In this document: one piece after another, positions 11,673 to 22,674 of the stretch
How the letters are laid out: each line of letters starts with the position of its first letter
Numbering within the stretch: the stretch's first letter is position 1
Assembly (NCBI GenBank): GCA_963383645.1
Contig: OY726565.1
Coordinates: 36,685,529 to 36,749,528 of the forward strand
DNA: 64,000 nt
Source: Muscardinus avellanarius
Taxonomy: Eukaryota; Chordata; Mammalia; Rodentia; Gliridae
Reading direction: 5' to 3'
Made by a program: the position numbers and the translations under genes
Notes under the pieces: model-generated
Told to the model about the DNA's origin: nothing
The model's database searches: none
Seen by the model: only the letters and a program-made list of their open reading frames with translations

Positions 11673-11959
11673 AAGTTCAGTAACTATTTATAATGCAAAA
11701 ACTGACCTGAAAATTCATTAAAACTCTTCAACACCAGATTTGTTCAAATAAAAGAAAAAAAATTCAATAAATATACAAAAACAAATCACATGAATTTAGA
11801 CTATCAGAGAAGCATAGTTTTTTTAAAAAATGATTCAAAAGTTCCAAGAAATCCTAAGAGATTTATAGGACATCATCAAGGAAACAGACACATTAAGCAT
11901 CATCAAGCATTACAGAAGTCTCTGAAGGAAAAGAGGAAGAGAGGAACAGAAAGCACATT

Positions 11960-12393
11960 TGATGGGGTGTCCATACAGCGCCTAAGGAGATATAGCCTCC
12001 CTTGGCCTGAACGGCCTGCAGCCTAAGGCAAAACTTTAAGTAAAGTGATTCAGTAGAAAATGGGCTAAGATGGCGCCTGGAGGATTTCATTATGGGTGGG
12101 GAGACTGAGCGGTTTTTCCCTTTCTACCTTTAAAGAAGCTTTCTGCACATATGAATGGCTCATGTACTGGCCTGGGATTGGCTGTAAACTACGTGCTAGT
12201 GATCTTTATCCCGGATAGGCTAGGCTATTTCCCATGGGAATTCCTCTTGTGGTTTGGTTCTATATATATGATTGCTTGGAGATAAATAAATGAGATCTTG
12301 CTTGACTTGACTCCTGGCTCCTGGGTTTGTGTTCGAGTCGTAGGTACTCATCAGCTCGTCAAGCCCCACTGCTGTTGGGCTGGATTCCCGACA
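11960..12393 (+). mobile_element. Solo LTR, class II (ERV2) type, plus
   Basis: A 434-bp unit begins TGATGGGG and ends TCCCGACA, flanked by a perfect 6-bp duplication CACATT (11954-11959 and 12394-12399). Six-bp duplications are typical of betaretrovirus-like (ERV2) elements. It contains a TATA-like tctatatatatgattg (12260-12275), then AATAAA (12284-12289) and a downstream region rich in CTTG and CTCCTGG. No internal viral genes remain. It sits inside the ORF1 remnant of an old L1. Confidence 0.85.
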
Positions 12394-12919
12394 CACATTT
12401 AATGATTAATGGCTGAAAAAGTGCTAAGTATGGAAATGGAAATAGATACCCAGAAAAATGAAGCTAAAGTTATCACAAGTAGGAAAAACCCAAAGAAGTC
12501 TACACACAAAATGTTAAAAAAAAGTTATAAAAATCAAAAATAATTTTGAAAGTAGTAAAAAAGAGTGTAACTTTTACCACATGTAGAGAAAGTGACAATG
12601 TGATTGAACTTAGAGAACATTATTCTAAGTGACAGCCAGCCATAGAAGAATAAATACTACATGAATCAACTCACATGTGATATCTTTATTCAAACTCATG
12701 AAAAAAAAAGAATGGTGATTTCTAGGGTAGGAGAGGAGAGGAAACTAATTGCTATTCAATGGGTATAAATTTCAGTTATGCAAGATAAATACGTTTCTAA
12801 ATATCTACTATATATTACTGTGCCTATTGTTAACAGTACTGTAGTGTAAATTTGAAAAGAGTTCCTATTGATGTTCTAACAAAATTTTTTAAATAAAAAC
12901 AAGGAAAATTAAAATGGTT

Positions 12920-14245
12920 TTTTCACTTATAGCCAATTGATTTTTGACAAAGGGGCCAAAAACATTCACTGGAAAAAAATATAACTTCTTCAACAAGTAA
13001 TATTGGCAAAACTATTTAACCATATGCAGAAAAATAGAAATAAACCCCAATTTATCATCCTGCACAAGAGTTAATTTAAGATGAATCAAAGACTTGGAAA
13101 TCAGACCAGAGACCTTGAAGCTTCCTGAAGGGAGCATATGTCCAACAGTTCAACACATAGGCACAGGTAAAAACCTCCTAAACAAGACCCCAAAGGGACA
13201 AAAATTAAAAGGAGAATCAATACATAGGATTGCATTAAACTGAAGACCTTCTGTACAGCAAAGCAAATTATCAAGAACCCCAACAGAGCCAATAAAATGG
13301 GAGAAAATTTTTGCCAACTACTCCTCTGATACAGGACTAATATCTAGGCTATACAGAGAACTCAAGGAACTCACTGCTTAGAAAACAAATAATCCAATAA
13401 ATACATAAAAATACTTAACATCATTAGCAGTCAGAGAGATGCAAATCAAAACTACCCTAAGATTTCACCTAACTCCACCTAGAATGGCAATCATTCAAAA
13501 CACAAACAACAACAAATGCTGGCAAGGATGTGGAGACATGGGAACTCTACTACATTGTTGGTGGGATTGCAAATTAATGCAACCACTTTGGAAAACAGTA
13601 TGGAGAATCCTCAGAAGAATGGGAACAAATCTACCATTTGATCCAGCAATATCACTTCTGGGTATCTACCCAAAAGAAAGGAAACCAAACTACCAAACTA
13701 ATGCATGTGTATCTATGTTCATAGCTACACAATTCACAATGGCCTAACTATGGAACCAGCCAAGGTGTCCATCAACAGATGAATGGATTACAAAACTGTG
13801 GGATATGTACACAATGGAATTTTACTCAGCCATAAAGAAAAACACACACCATTTTCAGGAAAACAGATGGAACTGGAGGACATTATGCTAAGTGAGATTA
13901 GTCAAGAAAATAAGAAATCGGATGCTCTTCCTAATATGTGGAAGCTAGGGGAAAAATGGGTCATACTGAACTCTAGACAAAGAAGAAGATACTATAGATG
14001 AGCAAATAAGGCAACCTAACTGAGGGAATGGGAGGGTAAAGAGGGAAACTTCCTAATGTACATGATATACATTAAAAAAAAATACCAAAGTCAATCACTA
14101 AGCCAAGCATGAGAAGGACAGAGGGGAAGGAATAGGGTGGGAATTGGTAAGGGCTAATTGGGTGATGTGTGCATTATGTCTCTACTATCTTGTATTCTAT
14201 TAAAATGTATGACTACAATACACCTATAAAAAATCTAAAAATTGG
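12920..14245 (+). mobile_element. L1, 5'-truncated, plus strand
   Basis: Starts in ORF2 (ccaattgatttttgacaaag), runs through the ORF2 C-terminus and the rodent L1 3' UTR (aatgtacatgatatac, agtcaatcactaagcc) to the terminal motif tgtatgactacaatacacc and AATAAA-like tail near 14225. Frameshifts and stops make it inactive. It lies just after the 3' end of the older L1 and ahead of a minus-strand L1. Confidence 0.85.
13439..13747 (+). pseudogene. L1 ORF2 C-terminal coding remnant
   Basis: A 102-codon open stretch corresponds to the C-terminal part of ORF2p. It includes the cysteine-containing [18 protein letters not shown] region and the [16 protein letters not shown] block. The intact protein carries endonuclease, reverse transcriptase and a C-terminal domain; only the last is present here. 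It is a dead fragment, not a host gene. Confidence 0.85.
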
Positions 14246-14269
14246 TATAAATATAACAAAATATTCACA

Positions 14270-14765
14270 AGTTCCTTTTGAGGGGTCTTAATGCAAGTGG
14301 TATTATATTTTTAATTTCAAACATCACTTGTTACTTGCTAATATATAGGAAAACAAACGATTTTGGATATTAACCTTATATCCTGTAACATTGCTATAAT
14401 TGTCTATTAGTTCTAAGAAGTTTGTTTATTCTTTTAAAAATTCTATGTAGGCAATAATGACATTTGCAAACAAAACTTTTCTTTCTTCTCAATCTGTATA
14501 TACATATACATACATATATACATACATAAATATATCCTTGTTTTATTGCATTAGCCAGAACCCCCAGTATGATACTGAAAAAGAGAGGTAATAATATCCT
14601 TGCCCTGTTTTTTTTGTCTTAGTTGAAAAAAATTTAATTTCTCACTATTAGGATGATGTTACATCTAGCTTCTTTTTCTTTTTTTTTGATATGTCTTTCA
14701 AGTTGAGGATTGTTCCTCTGCATTTCTAGTTATCAAATTTTTTAATCATGAATAAATGTTGAATT
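14270..14765 (-). mobile_element. Old L1, reverse-transcriptase region, minus
   Basis: Reverse complement of L1 ORF2. Landmarks are atcctgtaacattgctataa, ctattagttctaagaagttt, gacatttgcaaacaaaactt and aatgttgaattttgtca. A plus-strand L1 fragment interrupts it at about 14770, and related minus L1 sequence reappears at 15285. Confidence 0.7.
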
Positions 14766-14771
14766 TTGTCA

Positions 14772-15055
14772 AAAAAGAAAACAATCCAATCAGAAAATGG
14801 ACAAATGAACTAAATAAATACTTCATGAAAAAAGAAATTCAAATGGCCAATAAATATATATATAAATAAATATATATATATATAAATTTTAATAACCTTA
14901 GCAATCAGAGAGATGCAAATCAAAACTACCCTGAGATTTTATCTAACTCCAACTAGAATGGAAATCATTCTTTAAACAAACAATAAATGCTGGCAAGGAT
15001 GTGGAGATGTATGACTACAATACATCAATACAAATAAAAAAATATAATAAAAATT
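14772..15055 (+). mobile_element. Internally deleted L1 fragment
   Basis: ORF2 C-terminal text (caatccaatcagaaaatgga; gcaaatcaaaactaccctga; gctggcaaggatgtggaga) is joined directly to the L1 3' terminus (tgtatgactacaatacatca). About 1 kb that separates these two motifs in the copy at 12920-14245 is missing. A TA-rich patch lies at 14850-14885. Confidence 0.75.
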
Positions 15056-15240
15056 TAATAAAAGCACCATGGGCCCAGGGAAAGCCCCCAGTGGGACGCA
15101 TTTCTCCCAGGGCTGCCAGTTTGGGAGCACGGGTCCAATAGGGGCTGTGGAGTGTTGTGGGCACCTGAGTGCGTGCATTGTCACTAAGTGAGGGTGTCAC
15201 TCTCCAGGCTTGATCCAGGTCTTCTTACTGAGCTATTTAA
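15056..15240. other. GC-rich island of unknown origin
   Basis: About 180 bp clearly richer in G+C than everything around it, containing grouped gggcccaggg and agtgggacgcat motifs. It begins exactly where the inserted L1 3' end stops and is followed by aataaaactgattttttt. It could be a 3' transduction carried by the L1, a processed-pseudogene piece or an unrelated LTR fragment. Minus-strand frames (14972-15184, 15015-15200) cross it with no recognised domain. Confidence 0.4.
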
Positions 15241-15284
15241 AATAAAACTGATTTTTTTGACTTCTTATTTCATCTAGTAAAATC

Positions 15285-15655
15285 ATCTTGGCCTGGTATT
15301 TCTTTTGAGAAACAATGTTTTGCAACTGCTTTGCTTTAGTAGGCATAGAACTCTTTATATTTTTATGTCATTTTGAGCTGAAAGTTACATTTTTCCAGAC
15401 ATTGGTTCATTTTTTCTAGCTTTTCAAATTTGTTGACATATAATTGTTTATAGTTTTTTAAATAATCTCTCTATATTTATATATTGCTTTAATTTACAAC
15501 ACTAACTTGTGTTTTCCTTCTTTTCTCTTTTGATTAATCATAACAAATGTTTATTTGTTTTTCATAATTTTATACAAAAACATTTTCTTCATTGAACACT
15601 AATTCTTAATATATCTTTAATGATTTCTACTTTAAGGTTTTCTTTCTTAATTATT
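15285..15655 (-). mobile_element. Old L1, minus, continuing upstream
   Basis: Reverse complement of L1 ORF2 upstream of the part at 14270-14765, marked by catcttggcctggtatttc, tttttctagcttttcaaatt and ttgttgacatataattgttt. Some consensus sequence between the two parts is absent, so the intervening insertion may have come with a deletion. Confidence 0.6.
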
Positions 15656-15965
15656 AGACTATTTTTTATCTACACTGAGATACAGTATATCCATTAAATA
15701 AACCTGAAGGCATATTTACATGAAGAGATTTCTGTAAACTTCCACCTCTGTCCTGGCTTTGCAGTTACTGAGAACTTTCCAGTTTATAGTTCAGAACTCC
15801 CTTGTATAATATCATACACTAACTCTAGTCTTCCTTTTTTAAGTTAAATTTTTCTGTTTAATTTTTTATGTGAATATGCAAGATAATTTGTACTAGTGAA
15901 GTGTCTGAGACTACAAAGCACTCAACAAATATTTGTGAAATAAATAAGTTAACTTATAAAGGTAA
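15656..15965. other. Unclassified DNA with old repeat tail
   Basis: The 3' end (aagcactcaacaaatatttg) looks like an L2 or MIR 3' tail but is too short to assign. Nothing else recognised. Confidence 0.35.
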
Positions 15966-16047
15966 AGCTGAGGGTATAGCTCAGTGGTATACTACATGGT
16001 TAGCATTCTCAAGGTCTTGGATATAATCTCCAGTGCCCTCCACCAAA
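15966..16047 (+). mobile_element. Stand-alone ID element
   Basis: ctgagggtatagctcagtgg, then a tagcattctcaaggtctt segment and a ccagtgcc end reproduce the classic tRNA-Ala-derived ID SINE, with its A and B box regions. No B1 head is attached. Unlike the tails of the dimeric SINEs, it keeps the 'tagcat..caaggtc' segment of a monomeric ID. Confidence 0.75.
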
Positions 16048-16579
16048 AAGTATAGTTTAACCATACATTTACTAATTAGATAATTACTGATAAAAGGCAA
16101 CTAGTTTTTCTGTAGAAGAACCTCATGTTTCCCTTATTCTGGTTCTTAGCATTTTAATATTTTATTGGTTAGCTTTCTTTCCCTCCAAGTTACATTCAAC
16201 TTTGTTTAAGATGACTGGGACAAGGACTGGTTAGCCTGTAGATTCAAAACATATATTCTTCAATTTATAAAAACAAACTAAAATTTGAAACTATATTTAT
16301 GAAATAGTAGTAAGAATACTAATTCTGACTTTAATTTAATATTTCAGAGCAATTAGATAGTATATTTAAAAAGTTATTGGCAATGTAGAAAATGAGACTA
16401 GCTAGTCTAAATTTCCAGGTTAACATTTTAGGCTAATGAGATACTCCTTTATTAAATTAAATATATTCAGACTACTGCAAAGAGTTTTCATCCAAAGGAA
16501 AATAAGCCACTCATCTATTTGAGTAGGAATATCTTTCATCTAACTTACTTGTAAATGGCTTTGTATGTTTGTGTGTTTT

Positions 16580-16781
16580 GGTGGTACTGGGGATGGAACC
16601 CAGGGGCCTTCTACCTCCGGGCCACACCCCCAGACCTATTTTATATTTTATTTGGAAACAGGGCCTCACTAAGTTATTGAGAGCCTCACTAAGTAGCTGA
16701 GGCTGGCTTTGAACCTGCGCAATCCTCCTGTCTCATCCTCCCAAACGCGGGGATTATAAGCATGCACCACCACACCCAGCT
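16580..16781 (-). mobile_element. B1-dID SINE, full length, minus
   Basis: Reverse ID tail (ggtggtactggggatggaac), the complete second box (cctcactaagttattgagag, cctcactaagtagctgagg) and head (caccaccacacccagct). A TTTA microsatellite and another SINE follow. Confidence 0.9.
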
Positions 16782-16790
16782 GTAGATGAT

Positions 16791-16835
16791 GTTATTTATT
16801 TATTTATTTATTTATTTACTTATTTATTTATTTAT
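16791..16835 (+). repeat. (TTTA)n microsatellite
   Basis: About 45 bp of TTTA units with one C variant, between two minus-strand SINEs. It corresponds to the A-rich tail of the second SINE. Confidence 0.95.
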
Positions 16836-17011
16836 TGGTGGTAATGGGGTTCCTGGAAACCCTTCTACCTCTGAGCTACACTCCCAGACCTATTTTATAG
16901 TTTTTTTTTGGAAACAGGGTCTCTTAAGCCCGCAAGGCTGGCTTTGAACCTGCACGATCCTCCTGTTTCTGCCTCCCAAGCATGGGGATTACAAGCATGC
17001 GCCACACCGGG
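16836..17011 (-). mobile_element. Short-body B1-dID SINE (subfamily C), minus
   Basis: Reverse tail tcctggaaacccttctacct, the junction aacagggtctcttaagcccg and head acaagcatgcgccacaccgg. The possible target repeat gatgtt occurs on both sides (16786 and 17013 areas). Confidence 0.9.
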
Positions 17012-18287
17012 GTGATGTTTTTCTTTAAAAAAAAAACATGAACAGCTTGATAGACATATTTTTGATCCATGATATAGAAATAATAGTCATTTAACTTTAA
17101 ATTAGGTATATATTTCTGCAACAACTGTATTGGATATGCAAGGGTGCTATAGACTAAACATTTAAAATAAGAAATTTGGAATAGGCAAAACAAGGATATC
17201 ATTCTTTCTCCAAGTTTAAAACCAGGTAATAGCAACCTAACAAGTTTTCAGGTCCTTGGGAACATTTTTGGAAAATTATTTTGAACACCAGAAAAATCAA
17301 TATGTCATAAGAGCAGCTAGGAAGGACAGCAGTCACCACCGCAGCTGCGGGACTGCAGGCTGACTGCTCACAGCCTGTCAGAATTACACTTTAATGCGAC
17401 AGTTTGCAGGGCCTCTCTTTTATTTCATTTTCCCCAAATTGGTAAATTGTAAGATTATTGAATCAGGAAAAAGTAGTTGATGAGTAAGAGAGGAAAAAGT
17501 TCATGAGTAAAAATAGGAACATCATTAATTCATAATGAATATAAGGACAACAATTATACCTATCTTTTTACTTCTTTTAAGCACAATATTCATTATATAA
17601 AATTAATAATGAAATCAGGTTTTTCACAGAAATATTTTATTTAATTCTCAAAAACCCACTTAGCCCTTGTTATTCAGTATCTCATCACCCATTTGCTATA
17701 ATGACTTGCAAAACTTTTACCAGAAATTCACTGTCAAAATCAAAAGGTCCTTCAACAAAACTTCATGGATACATCAGAAAAGATATTTATATTGGACACT
17801 TTTTTATGAGAGGAATTTGATCATACTGTAAACTTATCTCTACTGTTCTCTTGATGTGACTAAGATATAATAAAGTTGTTTAAATCTATTACATATAATT
17901 ACTACTATCTTCTTCGCCCTTTATTTAGAGATTTATACTGTCATACATTCCTGTTTGCTTTTGTCAGGTGCCTGCGGGCATTGCTGGCAAGTTTCAACTT
18001 AGACTTTTCTATATTTAATATATTATTTATTTATTTGCATTGGAATATCTGCTCCTTGCACTGGAAAAGGAAAATTCACAGTAACACTGTATATTACATA
18101 TAAAGATATTTACCAATGACTTTATTACTTGTTCAGTAATTAGGTAGTTTGTATCCTTGAATGCTTTATATCATTGAGATATCAGTTATGAATTTTTACT
18201 TAGGTATTTAAGATTTTTTAGTAACATTTGGTTGGAGTATGGAGCTAGGATTGAAATTCCCTATCATTTCTCCCATTAAAAGCAATA
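17012..18287. other. Unique DNA with a small GC-rich hairpin
   Basis: No repeat family recognised. At 17330-17420 a GC-richer patch contains an inverted repeat CAGGCTG (17356-17362) and CAGCCTG (17371-17377) with an 8-nt loop. The remainder is AT-rich. Confidence 0.45.
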
Positions 18288-18478
18288 GAGCTGGGACTGA
18301 TGGCATGCACCTGTAATCCCAGAACTTGAGATGCTGAAATAGCAGGATGACAGGTTCAATGATAGCTTCAATAATGTAGAAAGACTCTCAGCAACCTAGA
18401 GAGATTCTGTTTCAAAGCAAAAAAGGGTTTTAAAAAGGGTATATATCAAAAGAATACCCCTGAGTTTGATCCCCAGTA
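18288..18478 (+). mobile_element. Old B1-dID SINE
   Basis: Diverged head (gagctgggactgatggcatg), second box, and an ID tail reduced to acccctgagtttgatcccca. Ends in a CA microsatellite. Confidence 0.75.
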
Positions 18479-18480
18479 CT

Positions 18481-18485
18481 ACACA

Positions 18486-18539
<54 letters not shown>
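18481..18539 (+). repeat. (CA)n microsatellite
   Basis: About 58 bp of CA with two CATA interruptions, at the SINE 3' end. Confidence 0.95.
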
Positions 18540-18689
18540 ACTAATAACAACAGAATATAGGCTTCTGCTGTCTGGAAATTATCTATCAAACACTCTTTTT
18601 TCAAGAATGAAAGTATATTTGGCTAATAAGAGCTCCCTATATTTTCATTATCAAAATTATAAATAAGCAGACCTCCATGTAAGTTTATT

Positions 18690-18786
18690 GATTGAACAAA
18701 TATTTATTATGCACTTTCTATGTGTCATGTACTGATAATAAAGTGGTAGATAAACAACAATATCTACCCTCATGTAACTGTCATCC
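18690..18786 (-). mobile_element. L2 3' end, minus
   Basis: ttgaacaaatatttattatg then cactttctatgtgtcatgta and ctaccctcatgtaactgtca follow the reverse complement of the L2 3' terminus. Confidence 0.55.
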
Positions 18787-18794
18787 TAGAGAAT

Positions 18795-18950
18795 CCTCGG
18801 GAAGCTGAGACAGGAGGACCCAGGTTCACGGCCAGTCTCAGGTACTTAGTGAGGCCCTCAGCAACTTAGTGAGACCCTGTTTCAAAATAAAGAAAAAACT
18901 AGGGCTGGGATGTAACTCAGAGGTAGAAATTCCCTGGGTTCAATCCCCAG

Positions 18951-18953
<3 letters not shown>
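18795..18953 (+). mobile_element. 5'-truncated B1-dID SINE
   Basis: Starts in the B1 head (ctcgggaagctgagacagg), has both second-box halves, and a good ID tail ending caatccccagtaca. The tail grew into a GA repeat. Confidence 0.85.

Positions 18954-18993
<40 letters not shown>
18954..18993 (+). repeat. (GA)n microsatellite
   Basis: About 40 bp of pure GA directly after the SINE tail. Confidence 0.95.
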
Positions 18994-18994
<1 letters not shown>

Positions 18995-20365
18995 AAAACG
19001 ATCAGTATTATGGAGAAAAATAAAGCCGAGAAAGGAGATGTGAAGTGTTGAGTGTTTGAATACAGGTAAGTTTCTGCTCATAAAGAAATGATTTTGAAAG
19101 TTTTCATTGTTAAATAATCCTGAATAAGATACTATACTAAAATTCAAGCATTTTTCTCTGATTCCTGCTCCTTTGGGGAGTACTCATTGCTTGGACAAAT
19201 GAAAGAGTCCACTCTAGGAAGAAAAGCAACTGGAAGTTTGATGTGCTTTTAGAATAAGTTGTATAAATAGTCCTTGTGGATCTGATGTTAGGAGTGAGAA
19301 TCAGGTTTGGCTCAAGAGGTTGATCTTAGACAAGGACAGTGACGAGGAGAAATGGTCACAGATGAGATGAATAAATCAGCCATGAAAAACAGAAAAGCAT
19401 ATAAACACTAAGTATTATGATAAACCCACATCATCTTGGGTACATAGATGCTAAACTGAGCTGCTAATTATATTCAGGAGTTATATCAAAAGAAGAAAAA
19501 CCCAAGATTTAAAAAGCACTATTGATTTCAGTAATTATTATTGTTGTTCAATATTGTATCTCTTCTCACTGCATTATTTTATGATAATGAAATAACACTG
19601 CACCTTGTGAATCTCTCTCTGAAGACTCCTGCAGCCGCAGTTTATACTTGACAATCTCTCTGTGGCTATCCTGAAACTTTTGCTTTTGAGCTGATCTGGT
19701 GGTTTCTCTTTAACTTTTTTTGGCATGATTAAAATACCTTGCCAATTTTGACAAGTACTCCAGGAATGGAAGCCATAGTGACAGATACCACTTGTATGAA
19801 GGTTCAGATGAAAGCATTCTCCCTATTTATTACAAATTGTGCTCTCTAAATTTGTGTTGGATTTGTCTCTTCTCAAGTGAATTAATAACTGGTAGGTACC
19901 TCTAATCAATCCTCTCGGCTTTTAATTTCTATAATTCCTTTCTTGAGTATGTATTGGCTTGAACCATAGGAAATTATATTCAACATTTTTTAACCTATAA
20001 AATGAATATTCTGTAATGTTTCAGGTACATTTCTGTACAAGTCTTAAAATAACCTCCTGTTACAATGATTTCCTATGTGCATGCCTTATCTTATTGTAAA
20101 CAACCAGACCTAATGAGAAATCATGATTGCAGATGTATGGTGACTAGAAAAATATCATGGGAAATGTTGAATAGTTGACAAATTAGTTCCTGATACTCAA
20201 CAGTACATTTTCTTTTTCTCAATATCCAACCCACTTTCAGGGCAAAATGTGATTTAAAATAATTATAACAGCTGAAGATAAGCCTATGTTGATAAGCAGA
20301 GGATAGTAGAGGGGTTTTTGTTTTTATTTTTTGTTTTTGTTTTTACTGTAGAAAACAAAGTGTGC
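18994..20365. other. Unique AT-rich DNA
   Basis: No repeat family or exon recognised. No open frame worth noting. Confidence 0.5.
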
Positions 20366-20555
20366 ATTAGTAGAGTCTGTGTTAGCAACCATGAATCCAA
20401 ATTCCAACTCTGGTACTTTCTACCTACAAGACAAAGCATAGGGCATTTAATATCTAGCCTTCTCTTGGATTCAGTGAAATGAGCATATACTTCTTCCACC
20501 TGCCTTGTCTTTGGAGGTTATTTTAAGATTTGTATATAAATGTACCTGTAATATT
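20366..20555 (+). mobile_element. MIR-like SINE, diverged
   Basis: Order of motifs (tagtagagtctgtgttag, aaattccaactctggtac, agggcatttaatatctagcc) fits a plus-strand MIR with its central 'tctgccactta..gggcaa..taac' core. Divergence is high. Confidence 0.45.
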
Positions 20556-22012
20556 ATATTATGAAATAGCCATTTTTCTTAGTTAAAATGTTTAAATATT
20601 GCTAATTTGGCAATTTATTATGGTTCAAGCCAATAAATTTCAATTAGTAGTTCATTTTTTATACAACTTTGTACTGAGCTCTTTTGAAAAGTAACAACTT
20701 TTTTCAATTTTTACAGTTGAAGAGCAATTAGCAGGACATATAAATTATATAAAGAGGCCAGACCCTGGCTATGAACAGGAAATGGAGATTTGGGAAAATG
20801 CCATATATTTCTGAAGTCAAATGTATAATTTACTGGATAATGCTTAATAAACCAGGACAAATGAACAGAACGATTATAACTGAAATTGTCAATAAAAATA
20901 CAACTTTATGACTAAATGCTTTGGTAGATAGCTCTTCTTCTGGACATTAGTCATGAATCATAAGTCAGCACTAAATAACACCAATTTACATTAGCTTTTA
21001 AAATGGAATTAGTAACGGTGACATTGCAACTTTTCCACTAAAAAAAAAAAATAATAAAGTTCAGGAAACTTACATCTCCCTATTCAGAGCCTGTACAAGA
21101 TTCTGAGAAAGACATTTGCTTGGTCATCCAGGTGAAACTCAATGCACCACAAAAGTTTTTTCTGCCACTGAGCTTTACAATGAAATCGAGTCAAAACTTG
21201 AGATAAATATCATGATAGTGACAGAATATTAACGCATTTTAATGAGATAAAATAAACAAGACACTATGATATATAAATTCAACCTAAACTTCAATTTGAG
21301 AAAATCTATTGTTTCTGTTATTTATGGCAATGTAATATTACCCCTCCAAAAATAGCGGTTTACCCTCCAAGATCCCACCTATGAGAGAGAATATTCAGAA
21401 ATAAGGGCATCCTTAGAGAGATGAGCAAAGACTCCAGAAGAATAACTGAGGGGGCTAGGGAATGGGGGAGAGGTGAAGTCAAAAAGAATGAAATAGTAGA
21501 AATAATGTTATGAATGCATATAAAATTGTTGAATCCAGTCTCAAAGGTGTGCAGAGAGAAGGTAAGGAAAGGAGGTGGACCCGGTGAGGAGAGCAAGAAG
21601 AGCTATATGCAGGTCTTTTTCTGATACTTTGTACCCCAATATGATGTGAAATTACAAGCACCCAATTAAACAATAGTAGTTTACAATAATGATGTATTAC
21701 TATCTCTCAGGATTCTGTGGGTTGACTCTGTTAAGCAGGATAATCTCATTAGGGGTCTCTTAAGCAGTTTTAGACCCATAGAGGCTGGGCTAGGGCCATG
21801 GGGGTGGTGGGGGTTCCCTGGGATAATTATTAGGATAATTTCAGACCTGATGCCTTCTTCTTTCTCCAGGTAGCCTCTCTCTCCAGCCTGTTTGCAAGGA
21901 AGCTCTAAACTCCAAGAGACAGGAGAGAGAAGTACTATTAAGTTTAATTAAGGCTGGAGTTGGAGCAACATCACTTCTGTTGTATTCCCTTGACCAAGGG
22001 AACCAGTTAAAG
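20556..22012. other. Unique DNA
   Basis: No repeat recognised. Two overlapping minus-strand frames at 21360-21673 are Ser/Leu/Phe-rich and lack known domains. Confidence 0.45.
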
Positions 22013-22026
22013 AAATAGATTCCATC

Positions 22027-22176
22027 CAGCATTTGGGAGGCTGAGACAAGAGGACAGCCTCAACCACTATGCAAAGCCCTTTGCAACTCAGTGAGACCCT
22101 GTTTGAAAATGTGAAGCTTGGAGATAGGATGCCCCTGATTTCCAACCCCAGTACCATACACACACACACAAAAAAA
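22027..22176 (+). mobile_element. 5'-truncated B1-dID SINE with 14-bp target duplication
   Basis: Starts at cagcatttgggaggctgag and ends with a short CA/A tail. It is flanked by a perfect AAATAGATTCCATC repeat (22013-22026 and 22177-22190), a typical L1-mediated insertion scar. The second box is shortened and the ID tail has lost its first half. Confidence 0.95.
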
Positions 22177-22334
22177 AAATAGATTCCATCTCTTCATGGG
22201 GAGGAATAGTAACTAGTAGTAGCTATCTTTGGAGGTGAGCTACTACAAGAATAACATCAGTAAATAAGTGCTGAAAGTCCTAGCAGCAAGACCTAAGTCA
22301 GAGTTGAGATAAATAGAGCTTCTTTTCTGTTGCT

Positions 22335-22520
22335 TATTAAGTCCTAACTCTGCCAATTAATGGTTGAGAAACCTTGGGCAATTTAATTTCTCTAGTGTTA
22401 GTTTTCTTATCTATAGAATAAAGCTTATTGTCGCAAACTTATAGGTTTCTCTGAGAATTTATAGTGCAATAAGCTTAAAATGATCAATGGGCATCTTTCT
22501 GGGCTCAGTAAGTATCTGTT
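22335..22520 (+). mobile_element. MIR SINE
   Basis: Recognisable MIR core: taactctgccaattaatggt, gaaaccttgggcaatttaat, ttagttttcttatctataga. Followed by a diverged 3' part. Confidence 0.7.
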
Positions 22521-22674
22521 ACCTGACTCTTATTTGGGACTTATATCTAAGCATCATCTTGTGAGCTTACTTAGAAAATTACAGCAGTGTTCTCTCTCCC
22601 ATCAAGTTCATTCCCAGTACTATAAACAGAGAGGCCATTCTCAAACAAAACAACAACAATAACAACAAAATCAT

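Larger units (their letters stand above)
11330..12895 (+). mobile_element. Old L1 (ORF1 region joined to 3' end), interrupted
   Basis: Text at 11345-11490 and 11690-11959 follows the L1 ORF1 coding region (for example ctaagagatttataggacatc, tctctgaaggaaaag). After the solo LTR it continues with gaaatagatacccag and tgaagctaaag. From about 12600 it switches to the end of ORF2 and 3' UTR (ttagagaacattattctaag, then gcctattgttaacagtactg). A SINE (11501-11672) and a solo LTR (11960-12393) interrupt it. Most of ORF2 is absent, as in an internally deleted L1 or a HAL1-like half-L1. Confidence 0.6.
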
